Assembly (NCBI RefSeq): GCF_003814815.1
Contig: NZ_RKQQ01000006.1
Coordinates: 124,001-188,000 of the forward strand
Length of the DNA: 64,000 bases
Direction: 5' to 3'
Source of the DNA: Salisediminibacterium halotolerans
Lineage (GTDB): Bacteria > Bacillota > Bacilli > Bacillales > Salisediminibacteriaceae
The notes beneath the pieces are model-generated. The model had not been told where the DNA came from. It did no database searches and saw nothing but the letters and a program-made list of their open reading frames with translations. The position numbers and the translations under genes are program-made. Of this stretch, positions 34,524 to 43,276 are shown one piece after another. Each line of letters starts with the position of its first letter. Position 1 is the first letter of the stretch.

Positions 34524-34883
34524 TTACACCTCCGAAGATCCCGGCCGCGTGACGGCTTTGATATGTTCGAGCGGAATGTCTAAGCGGTCGTTTGCCGACG
34601 CGAGGCGGATCGTTTTTTGTTGCTTGGTGATCGCGGTGACGGCTCCGGAAAACGTGTAAAAATGGCCGCTGTCCCAATAGGTGATCTCGACAGGATTGCC
34701 GGTGGCAAGGCTTTGCTGCAAATGTTCGCCGTATTCGGCAAACAATTGTTCATCAAGCATCGGCGGGGCCTCTTTCACATGCTCGGCTTGGCGTTCAAGC
34801 CATTTTTGCCGCCATTCCGGCAAAATCATCCGGCTGCTTTCCCAACGCAAATTCGTGTTCGGGGTTAATTTGTTCGGTTTCAT
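34524..34883 (-). CDS. YolD-like protein (YqjX type)
   Basis: 119 residues. RGxxKWxP is not kept, but the YolD core is clear: MILPEWRQKWLERQAEHVKEAPPMLDEQLFAEYGEHL and a beta-rich end (VEITYWDSGHFYTFSGAVTAITKQQKTIRL). YolD proteins are encoded next to UvrX-type polymerases and are thought to work with them, perhaps as a UmuD-like partner. It is the first gene of a two-gene SOS operon. Confidence 0.88.
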   Translation of the reverse strand: MKPNKLTPNTNLRWESSRMILPEWRQKWLERQAEHVKEAPPMLDEQLFAEYGEHLQQSLATGNPVEITYWDSGHFYTFSGAVTAITKQQKTIRLASANDRLDIPLEHIKAVTRPGSSEV

Positions 34884-34909
34884 GCTGTCACGTCCTTTCT
34901 TCTCTTCTT

Positions 34910-34931
34910 ATTATACACGAACATACGTTCT
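34910..34931 (-). promoter_or_regulatory. LexA (SOS) box over the yolD-polymerase promoter
   Basis: CGAACATACGTTCT (34918-34931) contains GAAC-N4-GTTC, the Bacillus LexA operator, directly beside a perfect minus-strand TATAAT (34910-34915). LexA bound here would cover the promoter. Confidence 0.85.
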
Positions 34932-34982
34932 GTTAAACAGGTGATTTTGACTCAGTTGCAAAAACGGCTGACACTAAATAAA

Positions 34983-35010
34983 TAAGCTCCCGCTGGCAGA
35001 CGGGAGCTTA
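34983..35010 (-). terminator. Terminator left of palindromic repeat copy 2
   Basis: TAAGCTCCCG (34983-34992) pairs with CGGGAGCTTA (35001-35010). In the minus direction it is followed by TTTATTTA, so it probably ends flavodoxin transcripts that have read through the repeat. Confidence 0.75.
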
Positions 35011-35013
35011 CAG

Positions 35014-35240
35014 GGTGCAGACAAAGTCATAACATTGATGGAGGTTATATTAAAGAGAACGGGATGACGACGGATTGTCCTCCTTCTTTGAACCGAGTGT
35101 ATTCATAAAAAAGAAGCCATGCATCCACTCCTCCGACGCCTGCGGGAAAAGCAACTGCCAAAGACCCCGCAAGAAGCGGTTTCGCTTCTGAGGAGGCTGA
35201 GGCGTTGCCCGCGGCAAGCGAGTTTGCGGCAGTCTTTTGA
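35014..35240 (+). repeat. Palindromic intergenic repeat, copy 2
   Basis: This fills the gap between the yolD promoter and the flavodoxin gene. The left end (GCAGACAAAGTCATAAC, then ATTAAAGAGAACGG) is homologous to 55096-55140, and CATCCACTCCTCCGACGCCT matches 55359-55378. The core 35134-35229 nearly equals 5379-5474. Short reading frames across it are not genes. Confidence 0.8.
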
Positions 35241-35249
35241 CATGTTGGT

Positions 35250-35705
35250 TTATGATGATTTTTCTTTAACAATCCGCGCGAACTTTGCGCCGTATTCGAT
35301 CGTCTCGTTCACTTCTTCGCCTTCGGGGAAATCTTCAATTTTCAACCCATCTAACACGAGTTCGCCGCCTTGTTCCTTCACGATTGTTTCCAATTCGTCG
35401 ACAGCGCCGCAAAAAATTTCATACGACGTATCGCCTGAGCCGAAGACAGCAAACGATTTGCCGGTCAGATCGGCGGCTTCCAATTCGTCATAAAGGTCCA
35501 TGCTCTCTTCCGGCAAATCTCCGTCGCCCCATGTGAACGATCCTAACAAAAAGGCGTCGTAATTACTGATCATTTCAGCGGTTGTATCATCAGCTTCGAC
35601 TTTTTCAACGGTGCATCCTTCGGAGACGAGACCTTTCTCAATCAGTTCGGCAATCTCCTCGGTATTGCCTGACATTGTCGCATAAACGACTAATACATTT
35701 TTCAT
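35250..35705 (-). CDS. Flavodoxin, iron-stress type
   Basis: 151 residues. FMN phosphate loop ATMSGNTEEIAELI (9-22), aromatic loops LLGSFTWGDGDLPEE (about 53-67) and FGSGDTSYEIFCGAVD (88-103). It is a short-chain flavodoxin that carries low-potential electrons in place of ferredoxin. A Fur box just upstream indicates induction in iron starvation. The stop lies against the right end of palindromic repeat copy 2, with the terminator on the far side. Confidence 0.95.
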   Translation of the reverse strand: MKNVLVVYATMSGNTEEIAELIEKGLVSEGCTVEKVEADDTTAEMISNYDAFLLGSFTWGDGDLPEESMDLYDELEAADLTGKSFAVFGSGDTSYEIFCGAVDELETIVKEQGGELVLDGLKIEDFPEGEEVNETIEYGAKFARIVKEKSS

Positions 35706-35728
35706 CTATGGCCACCTCGTTTTAATAA

Positions 35729-35743
35729 TGATAATCATTCTCA
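35729..35743 (-). promoter_or_regulatory. Fur box upstream of flavodoxin
   Basis: TGATAATCATTCTCA matches the 7-1-7 Fur operator TGATAATNATTATCA at all but one position, 24 bases before the flavodoxin start. Confidence 0.8.
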
Positions 35744-35942
35744 CATCTTCACTATATGTTAAATGAAACGAGAGTGTCAATCAAACAAGAAGGATAAAGG
35801 CAGGGAAGTCGTTGCTTGATTATAGGTCGCAGTATGTGCTAGTTTTTTCTTATTTTTAAAAAATGATCGATTATTGATGTTTGGCAGGGAAATTAAGGGT
35901 ATAGGCATGAGAAACTAATTCACTTGAGAGAGGAAGATCGCC

Positions 35943-37058
35943 ATGCGCGTCGGGATGCTGCGAAGAAGAAATGAGCCTACGAAAATCGCTCGGGCTTCAG
36001 CTTTAGCCTGCCAATTATATGATGTGGAGTTTTTTTACTTCCGGCCGAAAGATGTGGATGTTACTAAAAAAATCATTGTCGGGCTTTTTCCGGTTAAAAA
36101 CGGCTGGGTAAAACGAGAGACACCTTATCCGGATGTCGTTGATAATTCGCTGCCGACTGCAGAGACGAAAGAGGTTCATCAGGAATTAGAAAAGTATTGT
36201 TATTTGACGACACACAGGCTCGGGAGCAAGGATGAACTGTATCAGCTTATGGAAACGGACGGCGGTTTTGATGAGCTGTTGATTCCGTACCGGCATGTGC
36301 AGTCGCTCAGCGACCTCGATGAGTTTATTGATCATTACGGTGAAGCGATTTTAAAACCGGCGAAGGGGAGTCAAGGCAACCGGATTTATCAAGTGTCTTG
36401 TGAGGAAGGGAAATATAAATTACAGACGGATAAAACGAGCGAGCTTCTAGCGGAGACGGATATGAAAAAGATGGTGAAGGAGACGTTAAGAGAACGAAAA
36501 TATTTGATCCAGCCGTTGATACGTTCAAAAACGCGCGAAGGTCATCCATATGATATCCGTATGCATGTGCGGCGCGGAAAGGACGGTGAATGGCAGGTGA
36601 TTAACCTGCTTCCGCGGATCGGGATGAGCAATGCGATTACCTCGAATGTTAACCAAGGTGGCGGGATTTCGCAAATTGATCCGTTTTTAGCGAACGTCTT
36701 CGGCAACGAGGCGGAGCGTGTGAAAGAGAAGTTAGTCGAAATCTCGACGACCTTCCCCGATAAGCTGCAAAAGCACTTTTCGTTTGAAATTGATGCGCTG
36801 GGGATTGATATCGGATTGGATGAAACAGGGAAACCGTGGTTTTTCGAAGTCAACACGTCGCCGGGGCCGAAATTTTATGAATCGGAGATCGGAGAGGCGA
36901 AAGCGCAGCATTACGAGTATATTATGAAAACGAAGCTGGAAAAGAGCACGCCGGCAGCAGCCGACCCGGGAACGGCAAAGCCGAAGCCGCGAACGTTCGT
37001 AAGACGTATTAAAAACCGCCTTAAAAAACGGGCGAATAAGCTCGTTGCTGCGAAATAA
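35943..37058 (+). CDS. YheC/YheD-like ATP-grasp protein
   Basis: 371 residues. The ATP-grasp domain spans about 110-330: AILKPAKGSQGNRIYQV (nucleotide-binding Lys and Gly loop), KYLIQPLI, YDIRMHVRRGKDGEWQV and the metal-binding end PWFFEVNTSPGPKFYE. The family is known as spore-coat-associated YheC/YheD in B. subtilis; the reaction is unknown. The C-terminal 35 residues are basic (PRTFVRRIKNRLKKRANK), an unusual tail in a window of acidic proteins that could bind polyanions. The start is ATG 35943 after GAGAGGAAG. Confidence 0.85.
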   Translation: MRVGMLRRRNEPTKIARASALACQLYDVEFFYFRPKDVDVTKKIIVGLFPVKNGWVKRETPYPDVVDNSLPTAETKEVHQELEKYCYLTTHRLGSKDELYQLMETDGGFDELLIPYRHVQSLSDLDEFIDHYGEAILKPAKGSQGNRIYQVSCEEGKYKLQTDKTSELLAETDMKKMVKETLRERKYLIQPLIRSKTREGHPYDIRMHVRRGKDGEWQVINLLPRIGMSNAITSNVNQGGGISQIDPFLANVFGNEAERVKEKLVEISTTFPDKLQKHFSFEIDALGIDIGLDETGKPWFFEVNTSPGPKFYESEIGEAKAQHYEYIMKTKLEKSTPAAADPGTAKPKPRTFVRRIKNRLKKRANKLVAAK

Positions 37059-37070
37059 ATCGATCACAGA

Positions 37071-37131
37071 AAAAAGAACGGCAATGACTCGTTAGAATGC
37101 AAAAGCGTTCGCAGTCATTGCCGTTCTTATT
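37071..37131. terminator. Bidirectional terminator between convergent genes
   Basis: AGAACGGCAATGACT (37075-37089) pairs with AGTCATTGCCGTTCT (37113-37127) around a smaller inner stem; A and T runs flank it. Confidence 0.8.
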
Positions 37132-37158
37132 CATCGTGCCGTCAGTAAAACATGCCGG

Positions 37159-37704
37159 TTACTTTTTGCGCTTTTTCTCAAAAGCAGATTGATACATCTC
37201 TGCCAAGGCTTCATAATAGCCCCAAATCGTGCCTTTTGATTTAACGACGACATTGTAAAACCGGTCTTTAAAGTCGTCGCAAATGTCCGTGTTATTTTGG
37301 TAAATTTTCAGCGCACGCTCGTACATTGAAATCATACTCGCATAGAAATTATCATTCATATCGCCGTGACGGCGGGAGAATTCTGTCCCGGTTTCAACGT
37401 AAAAAAGCATCAGCTCAACCATCCGGCAATCATCGCCGGAGACTTTTTTGAAGTCTGTGATCGCTTTTTTGGCGACGTTCAGGCGAAGGCGTGTGATCCC
37501 TTCTTCCGGAAAGAATTCATCGTTAATTTGTTTTTTTGCTTTCAAATAAGCGGCTTCAATCGCATCTTCGCCGATAAATTTATTCGCTAGAAACTGTCTT
37601 GTATCATCGTTAAGGTCGTGCATTTCCTCGATTAAACCAATCAGCTCTTTGCGGTCAAGATCTTTCAACGCCTTTTTTAATTCGTTTGTTCGGATTGTTG
37701 TCAT
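37159..37704 (-). CDS. DUF6155-like uncharacterised protein
   Basis: 181 residues from ATG 37704 (GGTGGGAG six bases upstream); the longer TTG reading is rejected. It is all-helical and charged, opening TTIRTNELKKALKDLDRKELIGLIEEMHDLNDDTRQFLANKF, the pattern of the DUF6155 family, with a basic C-terminus (FEKKRKK). The function is unknown. Convergent with the ATP-grasp gene and divergent from the acetyltransferase. Confidence 0.7.
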   Translation of the reverse strand: MTTIRTNELKKALKDLDRKELIGLIEEMHDLNDDTRQFLANKFIGEDAIEAAYLKAKKQINDEFFPEEGITRLRLNVAKKAITDFKKVSGDDCRMVELMLFYVETGTEFSRRHGDMNDNFYASMISMYERALKIYQNNTDICDDFKDRFYNVVVKSKGTIWGYYEALAEMYQSAFEKKRKK

Positions 37705-37874
37705 GTTATCTCCCACCTTTACGTGCAATAAGTGTACTCGTTTCTTCTATTTTACAACATAAAAAAGGGATAATCAGTATGATTTGTAAAATAGCTTTCA
37801 GAAAATTATTGATTGTCCGACGATAAACGAAAGTTACTGATGAAATGGCATCTTTGCCGGAGGAGGGATTCTAT

Positions 37875-38399
37875 ATGCAGCATGCGAAAAAAGTGATTGA
37901 GACAGACAGGCTGTATTTACGTGAATTTATTACAGCGGTCGCTGATTCTTTAGCTCAAGTGTTGTCGGATCCGGAGTCAATGAAGTATTATCCCGAACCT
38001 TTCAGTTACGAAAAAGTCGAGCGGTGGATTCAACAAAATATTCGATCCTATGAAATGAATAACCACGGGTTGTGGGCGGTGATATTAAAAGAAAACGGCC
38101 GGTTGATCGGTGACTGCGGAATCACGCTTCAAGAGATCGACGGCAAAGTATTGCCGGAAATAGGATATCACATCATCAAAGACTATTGGAATAATGGTTA
38201 TGCATCTGAAGCGGCACAAGCTTGTTTAGAATATGCGTTCACGGTTTTGCGCCTTTCAAGTGTCTATTCTTATATGCAAGAAAAAAACATCCCGTCGCAA
38301 AAAGTCGCCGCGAAGATCGGGATGCAGTTTTGTGAGCAATTCGAAAAAAACAATGTTCGTCAGATTTTTTATGCTTGCGGGAATCCGAAAGCACTTTAA
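37875..38399 (+). CDS. GNAT acetyltransferase of the RimJ/RimL type
   Basis: 174 residues from ATG 37875 (GGAGGAGGG upstream). It shows ETDRLYLREF, the acetyl-CoA loop region PEIGYHIIKDYWNNGYASEAAQACLEYAF and NIPSQKVAAKIGMQF. These proteins acetylate protein N-termini or small amines; no substrate is indicated by the neighbours. Confidence 0.88.
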   Translation: MQHAKKVIETDRLYLREFITAVADSLAQVLSDPESMKYYPEPFSYEKVERWIQQNIRSYEMNNHGLWAVILKENGRLIGDCGITLQEIDGKVLPEIGYHIIKDYWNNGYASEAAQACLEYAFTVLRLSSVYSYMQEKNIPSQKVAAKIGMQFCEQFEKNNVRQIFYACGNPKAL

Positions 38400-38448
38400 C
38401 TAAAAAGAAGCGGTTAAGCAAATGATATCCGCCTCTATCCTTCATTCA

Positions 38449-39408
38449 TTAAGAAATCGACTTATTTTTTATCTGGTTTGTTTTGTACCAGTCGAGTGTT
38501 TCTTTTAAAGAGGTTTCGAGCGGTGTGTGCGGCAGCGGACCGATGTGATCTTCGTACTTTTTCCCGTCAATAAAAACCGGCTGATCTGTCAAATAGAACA
38601 TTTCTTTCATTTCCCGAACAGTCGGCTGGAAAAGGCCGATCATATTCAGCATCGATTTCGACATCGTCCGGGCCGATTTTTGATAATCGGTGACGGATTT
38701 TATGATGTGAATTAATTGATTCCCGGTGACCGGTTTGAGCGGAGGAATATTCCAATACTGATTATAAGCATGGTCATGAAGCGCGAGTTCTGCAAGCGCT
38801 TTGGCGGCGTCTTTTGTGTAGAGAAATTCGCGCGGCTGATCGAGCGGCCCGATAAATCGGGCTGATTTATTGTTGGCGACATCTTCAAAAGTGATATTCA
38901 AGATTGTATTTTCTGCGCGCGGACCAAAGACATCCGGCAAGTGGGCAATAATTGACGGGACCGGACTTTTTTCGATCTCTTGTTCCATTGCCAAACGGAG
39001 CTTTCCTTTGTTCGTCTGCGGGTTTTTCGAATTTGATTCCTTTAATTTATATCCGGGACTTGGTCCGTAAGCATAAATGTTGTCAGCAAAGACAAGATTC
39101 GCTTGATTGGTGCTGGCTGCTTCGAGGACGTTTTTTAAACAAAGCATGTGGTTTTCTTGCCAATCTTCATAAGGAAAGCTGATCGCATGAAAAATCGTGT
39201 CTGCGCTGTGGGCTGCATGGAGAATATCGTTTAAAACAAGGGCATTTCCCGGAATATAGCGGACCTTTCCGTCTCGTTCTGCATGAATGTCTTTCATCTT
39301 CGCTTCGTCGCGTGCAAACGCACGCACGTGAATCCCGCGTCCAACCAGTTCTTGGACAAGTGCTGAGCCGATCCCGCCTGATGCACCTAAGACAAGAACA
39401 TCTTTCAT
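38449..39408 (-). CDS. NAD-dependent epimerase/dehydratase family protein
   Basis: 319 residues from ATG 39408, which begins the Rossmann motif VLVLGASGGIGSALVQELV at residue 4; the longer reading to 39540 is upstream junk. Extended SDR type, with HLPDVFGPRAENTI and the late REFLYTKDAAKALAELA. The usual YxxxK triad is not obvious: a Tyr lies in IYAYGPSPGYKLKESNSK, so it may be an atypical member. The substrate is unknown. Confidence 0.85.
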   Translation of the reverse strand: MKDVLVLGASGGIGSALVQELVGRGIHVRAFARDEAKMKDIHAERDGKVRYIPGNALVLNDILHAAHSADTIFHAISFPYEDWQENHMLCLKNVLEAASTNQANLVFADNIYAYGPSPGYKLKESNSKNPQTNKGKLRLAMEQEIEKSPVPSIIAHLPDVFGPRAENTILNITFEDVANNKSARFIGPLDQPREFLYTKDAAKALAELALHDHAYNQYWNIPPLKPVTGNQLIHIIKSVTDYQKSARTMSKSMLNMIGLFQPTVREMKEMFYLTDQPVFIDGKKYEDHIGPLPHTPLETSLKETLDWYKTNQIKNKSIS

Positions 39409-39549
39409 CGTATACACCGCCTTTATGAAATTTTTATTCCGAAGATAAAGACAAAGAGAATGAAAAGGTAAACGATACGACAGTTTGTTATCATATACCC
39501 TTTTTCGAAAAAAGTATTCGTTATAACGAAAATGGTGCAAATAATTAAT

Positions 39550-39580
39550 AAAAGCGTCATCCGAAGATGACGCTTTCGCT
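39550..39580 (-). terminator. Terminator of the DUF302 gene
   Basis: AAAGCGTCATC pairs with GATGACGCTTT; in the minus direction a T run follows (TTTTATTAATT). Confidence 0.75.
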
Positions 39581-39614
39581 AAACTCAGTTATCAGGTGCA
39601 GAGATCGATAAAGA

Positions 39615-40001
39615 TTACACGGCTTTTTCAAAGCATTTGATCATTTGCTGTTCAACGTCGGCTGCATGGTGACGGGCCGTTTCGTTATCAGTCAAGTTGA
39701 ATAATGTCGTCGGTTTCGGCATGCCGACATACGTTTTTCCGCCGCTTTCAAAAACAGTGACTTTACACGGGAGGAAATATCCGGCCATCTTTGTTTCGTC
39801 GAGCATTTCTTTTGCCACGCCCGGGTTGCACACTTCTAAAATCCGGTATTCATCATCATAATCGAAACCTTTTTTGTGCAGGGTTGCTTTCACATCAAAA
39901 TGCCAAAGGACGGCGAAACCTTCGTTTTGAAGCGAGGTTTCCAGCGATTGAATTAATTCATCGAGGTTTTTATCACTGCTGATTGTGTAATCGAATGTCA
40001 T
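39615..40001 (-). CDS. DUF302 family protein
   Basis: 128 residues from ATG 40001 (GAGGAGGAA upstream). Typical DUF302 sequence: NLDELIQSLETSLQNEGFAVLWHFDVKATLHKKG, YRILEVCNPGVAKEMLD and GYFLPCKVTVFESGGKTYVGMPKPT. The family is a small alpha/beta dimer without established activity, often linked to stress. The Cys pair in CNPG and LPCKV is conserved in many members. Confidence 0.88.
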   Translation of the reverse strand: MTFDYTISSDKNLDELIQSLETSLQNEGFAVLWHFDVKATLHKKGFDYDDEYRILEVCNPGVAKEMLDETKMAGYFLPCKVTVFESGGKTYVGMPKPTTLFNLTDNETARHHAADVEQQMIKCFEKAV

Positions 40002-40242
40002 CGTTATTCCTCCTCGGGTATGATTGCGTTTCTCCTTTAAAGATAACAGTCTCTGACGGTTTTGACAAATAATCGGGGTTTGGCTTCGTTTGACTTCCCT
40101 GAAATCAGCTAGTACACTTTTGACTAGTAAACGGGACTTTTTCATATTGTTTCGCAATCTGAGAGCTGATAAGCTTTAACAAAAGAAGTAGTGATCTTCT
40201 TACGAGGACGCTGCTTTTTCGTATCTAAATACAACGAACAGG

Positions 40243-41430
40243 ATGGTTAGCTGGATGAAAAATGCCGATATCAAGCAAGAAATTATCGACTTCAGTGAAT
40301 CGATCGGTATTGATAAAATCGGATTTGCGTCAGCTGATCCGTTTGTCACGATGAAAGCGCGTTTAGCTGATCAGCAGGCGAACGATTATCAGTCGGGGTT
40401 TGAAAAGGGGACGATTGAAGAACGGACAGAGCCTGAACGGCTTCTTCCGGAAGCGAAATCGATCATTTCGATTGCGCTCGCGTATCCATCGAAAATGACG
40501 TCGCCGCCGCGTTCTAAAAAAGGAGAGCGCCGGGGGATTTTTTGCCGCGCTTCGTGGGGCGAAGATTATCATCATATTTTACGCCGCAAGCTTGAGCAAT
40601 TGCAGACGTTTATCGCGGAGCGTTTCCCTGACGAATCATCGACGTATATGGTTGATACGGGCGAACTGCCGGACCGTGCTGTCGCAGAGCGGGCCGGCAT
40701 CGGCTGGAGCGGAAAGAACTGTGCCATTATTACGCCGGGATTTGGTTCGTACGTGTACTTGGGTGAATTGATTACGACGGTTGATTTTGCGGCTGATACG
40801 CCGCTGTTTGATCAGTGCGGTACGTGCAATAAATGTGTCGATGCTTGTCCGACCGGGGCGCTCATTCAAGGCGGACAGCTCGATTCCGGCAAATGTATCG
40901 CTTATTTAACACAAACAAAAGATGTTTTACCGGAGCAATACCGAAAAAAAATCGGTAATCGGCTATACGGCTGTGATACTTGCCAAGTCGTCTGTCCGGA
41001 AAATAAAGGGGTCGATGTCCACCATCACCCGGAAATGGAACCGGACCCGGAAGTGGTGAAGCCGTTGTTAGTCCCGCTATTAACGATGAGCAACCGGGAA
41101 TTTAAACAAAAGTTCGGCGCGATATCCGGAGCTTGGCGCGGGAAAAAGCCGATTCAGCGCAATGCGCTCATCGCCTTGGGGAATTTTAAAGATGAAACGG
41201 CGCTTGACGCTGTGTTCGACCGGCTTGAAAACGATCCGCGCCCGGTTATTCGTGCCACTGCAGCGTGGGCGGCAGCGGAAATTTCCTCGGAAAAACTGAC
41301 AGCGGAGCGGATTCAAACGGCGCTTGAGCAGGAAGAGGATGAAACCGCGATAACAGAAATGACAAATGTGCTGAATCGTCTGAAACATGAAACGGGCGAA
41401 AAACGTAAATCAGCCGAAAGCAAAGCTTAA
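40243..41430 (+). CDS. queG: Epoxyqueuosine reductase
   Basis: 395 residues. A B12-binding N-terminal part (about 1-175, with VDTGELPDRAVAERAGIGWSGKNCAIITPGFGSYVYLGELIT) is followed by two 4Fe-4S motifs, CGTCNKCVDACPTGA (about 192-206) and CDTCQVVCPEN. HEAT-like repeats (about 290-380) bind tRNA. The enzyme makes the last step of queuosine synthesis in tRNA, reducing epoxyqueuosine. ATG 40243 is taken by default; ATG 40255 (residue 5) is also possible since the AGGA site is poorly spaced for either. ogt follows after 27 bases and may share its transcript. Confidence 0.95.
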   Translation: MVSWMKNADIKQEIIDFSESIGIDKIGFASADPFVTMKARLADQQANDYQSGFEKGTIEERTEPERLLPEAKSIISIALAYPSKMTSPPRSKKGERRGIFCRASWGEDYHHILRRKLEQLQTFIAERFPDESSTYMVDTGELPDRAVAERAGIGWSGKNCAIITPGFGSYVYLGELITTVDFAADTPLFDQCGTCNKCVDACPTGALIQGGQLDSGKCIAYLTQTKDVLPEQYRKKIGNRLYGCDTCQVVCPENKGVDVHHHPEMEPDPEVVKPLLVPLLTMSNREFKQKFGAISGAWRGKKPIQRNALIALGNFKDETALDAVFDRLENDPRPVIRATAAWAAAEISSEKLTAERIQTALEQEEDETAITEMTNVLNRLKHETGEKRKSAESKA

Positions 41431-41457
41431 AATGAGCAGTATAGCGGGAGGGATTGC

Positions 41458-41988
41458 ATGAGCAGTCGACCTTGGATTTATTACACAGAGACAGAAAGCA
41501 TCGTCGGTCCGTTGACGATCGCGAAGACCGAAAAAGGGATTTGTTTTATACAGTATGGTTCGATCAAAAACAGTTGCTATCAAATGAAAGCGAGACTGAA
41601 AAAATTACAGTCTTGCAGTGAATTGACGCAAAAAGACGAGGTTTTTGACGAAGAAGTAAAACAATTAACGGAATATTTTCAAGGAACGCGTCAAGAATTT
41701 GAGTTGAAACTCGATTTAATGGGCACATCCTTTCAAAAAATGGTATGGCAAGAACTGATGAAGATTCCTTACGGCCAAACAGAAACGTATAAAAACATCG
41801 CCAAAGCGATCGGAGCTCCGAAAGCAGTCAGAGCGATCGGGGGAGCCAACAATCAAAATCCTGTTCCGATCATTGTTCCGTGCCACCGTGTCATTGGTTC
41901 AAATGGAGCGATGGTCGGTTACGGGTCGGGGATTGATATTAAAGAAACGCTGTTAAAACATGAAGGCGCATTGGAACCGACGTATTAA
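41458..41988 (+). CDS. ogt: Methylated-DNA--cysteine S-methyltransferase
   Basis: 176 residues. The acceptor Cys lies in IIVPCHRVIGSNGAMVGYGSG, preceded by the DNA-binding helix region MKIPYGQTETYKNIAKAIGAPKAVRAIGGANNQNP. It removes alkyl groups from O6-guanine in a suicide reaction. GGGAGGG precedes ATG 41458. A terminator follows. Confidence 0.93.
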   Translation: MSSRPWIYYTETESIVGPLTIAKTEKGICFIQYGSIKNSCYQMKARLKKLQSCSELTQKDEVFDEEVKQLTEYFQGTRQEFELKLDLMGTSFQKMVWQELMKIPYGQTETYKNIAKAIGAPKAVRAIGGANNQNPVPIIVPCHRVIGSNGAMVGYGSGIDIKETLLKHEGALEPTY

Positions 41989-41992
41989 GTCA

Positions 41993-42025
41993 AGATCCGG
42001 CGGGAGTCTGCCGGATCTTTTTTTA
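41993..42025 (+). terminator. Intrinsic terminator of ogt
   Basis: AAGATCCGGC pairs with GCCGGATCTT, followed by seven T. Confidence 0.9.
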
Positions 42026-42138
42026 TCATCCCCAACTTTTGACACATGGATACAATCATGGGGTGTGATATGATAAGGTTAAATTTGAGAATTTAACATA
42101 TTTTTTCATAATCTTGCCTGAAAGATTAGGTGTTTAAT

Positions 42139-42675
42139 ATGAGAATTGGTTCTTTTTTAAAGGGAGGCCTGTTAATTGTCGCTCTGCTTACAGCTTTAAA
42201 TGCTTGCAACCATGCGGAAGCGACGCTTAAAGAGGCCAAAGAAGAAATGCCTTTTCCGGTGATCGGGCCTGACCCGCTGGCTGAGGAGTGGCAAATGGGG
42301 GAAACGCATGTAGAAGATGCGCTTGTCATTACGACGTTTCGGCATGAAGAGGATGACAGCCGTCAAATAGAGTTGATTCAAGACCCAACGATCCAAGGGT
42401 TGAAGATCGAAATGGTCCGCGACTTCTTAATCGCTGAAGATCAGACGATTTTGCAGGATGAAGCAGAGCGGCAAATGATTGAAACGTCTCGGTATGTAGG
42501 CGAAGTGACGTTCGAAACTCGAGACGACAACGATGTGCAGATGACCTTTGTGCAAAAAGAAGATGTGTATCAATCGCAAACGGATGATATCCCGTTTTAT
42601 CAAGTGGCCGGACGCGATGTGTCTGTCCATGAGATGATTGATTTTGTTGAGGATTTGGATGTGTTAAACTCATAG
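42139..42675 (+). CDS. Predicted lipoprotein of unknown function
   Basis: 178 residues from ATG 42139. An N-terminal signal with lipobox LTALNAC predicts lipid anchoring at Cys about 23. The rest is acidic and beta-rich, without a domain I recognise. AGGTG seven bases upstream supports the start over GTG 42130. A terminator follows. Confidence 0.65.
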   Translation: MRIGSFLKGGLLIVALLTALNACNHAEATLKEAKEEMPFPVIGPDPLAEEWQMGETHVEDALVITTFRHEEDDSRQIELIQDPTIQGLKIEMVRDFLIAEDQTILQDEAERQMIETSRYVGEVTFETRDDNDVQMTFVQKEDVYQSQTDDIPFYQVAGRDVSVHEMIDFVEDLDVLNS

Positions 42676-42690
42676 GAAGCAGGGTGCTTG

Positions 42691-42725
42691 TCTGTTCGTT
42701 TGTGTTGACGAACGGACTTTTTGTG
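42691..42725 (+). terminator. Intrinsic terminator after the lipoprotein gene
   Basis: GTCTGTTCGT pairs with ACGAACGGAC (one G-U), followed by TTTTT. It also shows that the trmL reading frame upstream of 42760 is non-coding. Confidence 0.8.
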
Positions 42726-42759
42726 CGCTGAAGAGAAGAAATTGGACGAGGTGACAAGT

Positions 42760-43251
42760 GTGGGAATCCATGTGGTATTGCATGAGCCGGAAATCCCGGC
42801 GAATACAGGGAATATTGCCAGAACATGTGCGGGAACAAATACAGGGCTGCATTTAATTCATCCGCTCGGTTTTTCAACCGATGACCGGATGTTAAAACGA
42901 GCCGGGTGTGATTATTGGCCGAACGTCGATGTGCATCATTACGACTCGTTTGACGAACTGCGCCGCGCTTATCCGGACGCAGAGTTTTATTTTATTGAAA
43001 CGATCGGCGGAAACCATTTGTATGAGTACAGTTACACCGATCCGGATAAAGATTACTTTTTTGTTTTCGGCAAGGAAACGAGCGGTTTGCCGAGGGAATT
43101 GACGGATGGAAACGAGGGGCGGTGCATTAAACTTCCGCAAACGGAACATATCCGTTCGCTGAATTTGTCGAACACGGCAGCGATTGTCGTCTATGAAGCA
43201 TTGCGTCAACAAGCATTTATGCCTGTTCATCCGAAAAAACCCGTTGACTGA
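42760..43251 (+). CDS. trmL: tRNA (cytidine(34)-2'-O)-methyltransferase
   Basis: 163 residues from GTG 42760 (GAGGTGA five bases upstream). SPOUT-class motifs: HEPEIPANTGNIARTC (motif 1), FVFGKETSGLP (motif 2) and IKLPQTEHIRSLNLSNTAAIVVYEALRQ (motif 3). It methylates the wobble base of tRNA-Leu isoacceptors using S-adenosylmethionine bound in the trefoil knot. Frames starting at 42721 overlap the upstream terminator and are rejected. A terminator overlaps the stop. Confidence 0.95.
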   Translation: MGIHVVLHEPEIPANTGNIARTCAGTNTGLHLIHPLGFSTDDRMLKRAGCDYWPNVDVHHYDSFDELRRAYPDAEFYFIETIGGNHLYEYSYTDPDKDYFFVFGKETSGLPRELTDGNEGRCIKLPQTEHIRSLNLSNTAAIVVYEALRQQAFMPVHPKKPVD

Positions 43252-43267
43252 TCACGTCAACGGGTTT
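43235..43267 (+). terminator. Intrinsic terminator of trmL
   Basis: AAAACCCGTTGAC pairs with GTCAACGGGTTTT; the hairpin starts within the last codons of trmL. Confidence 0.85.
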
Positions 43268-43276
43268 TATTTTGCA

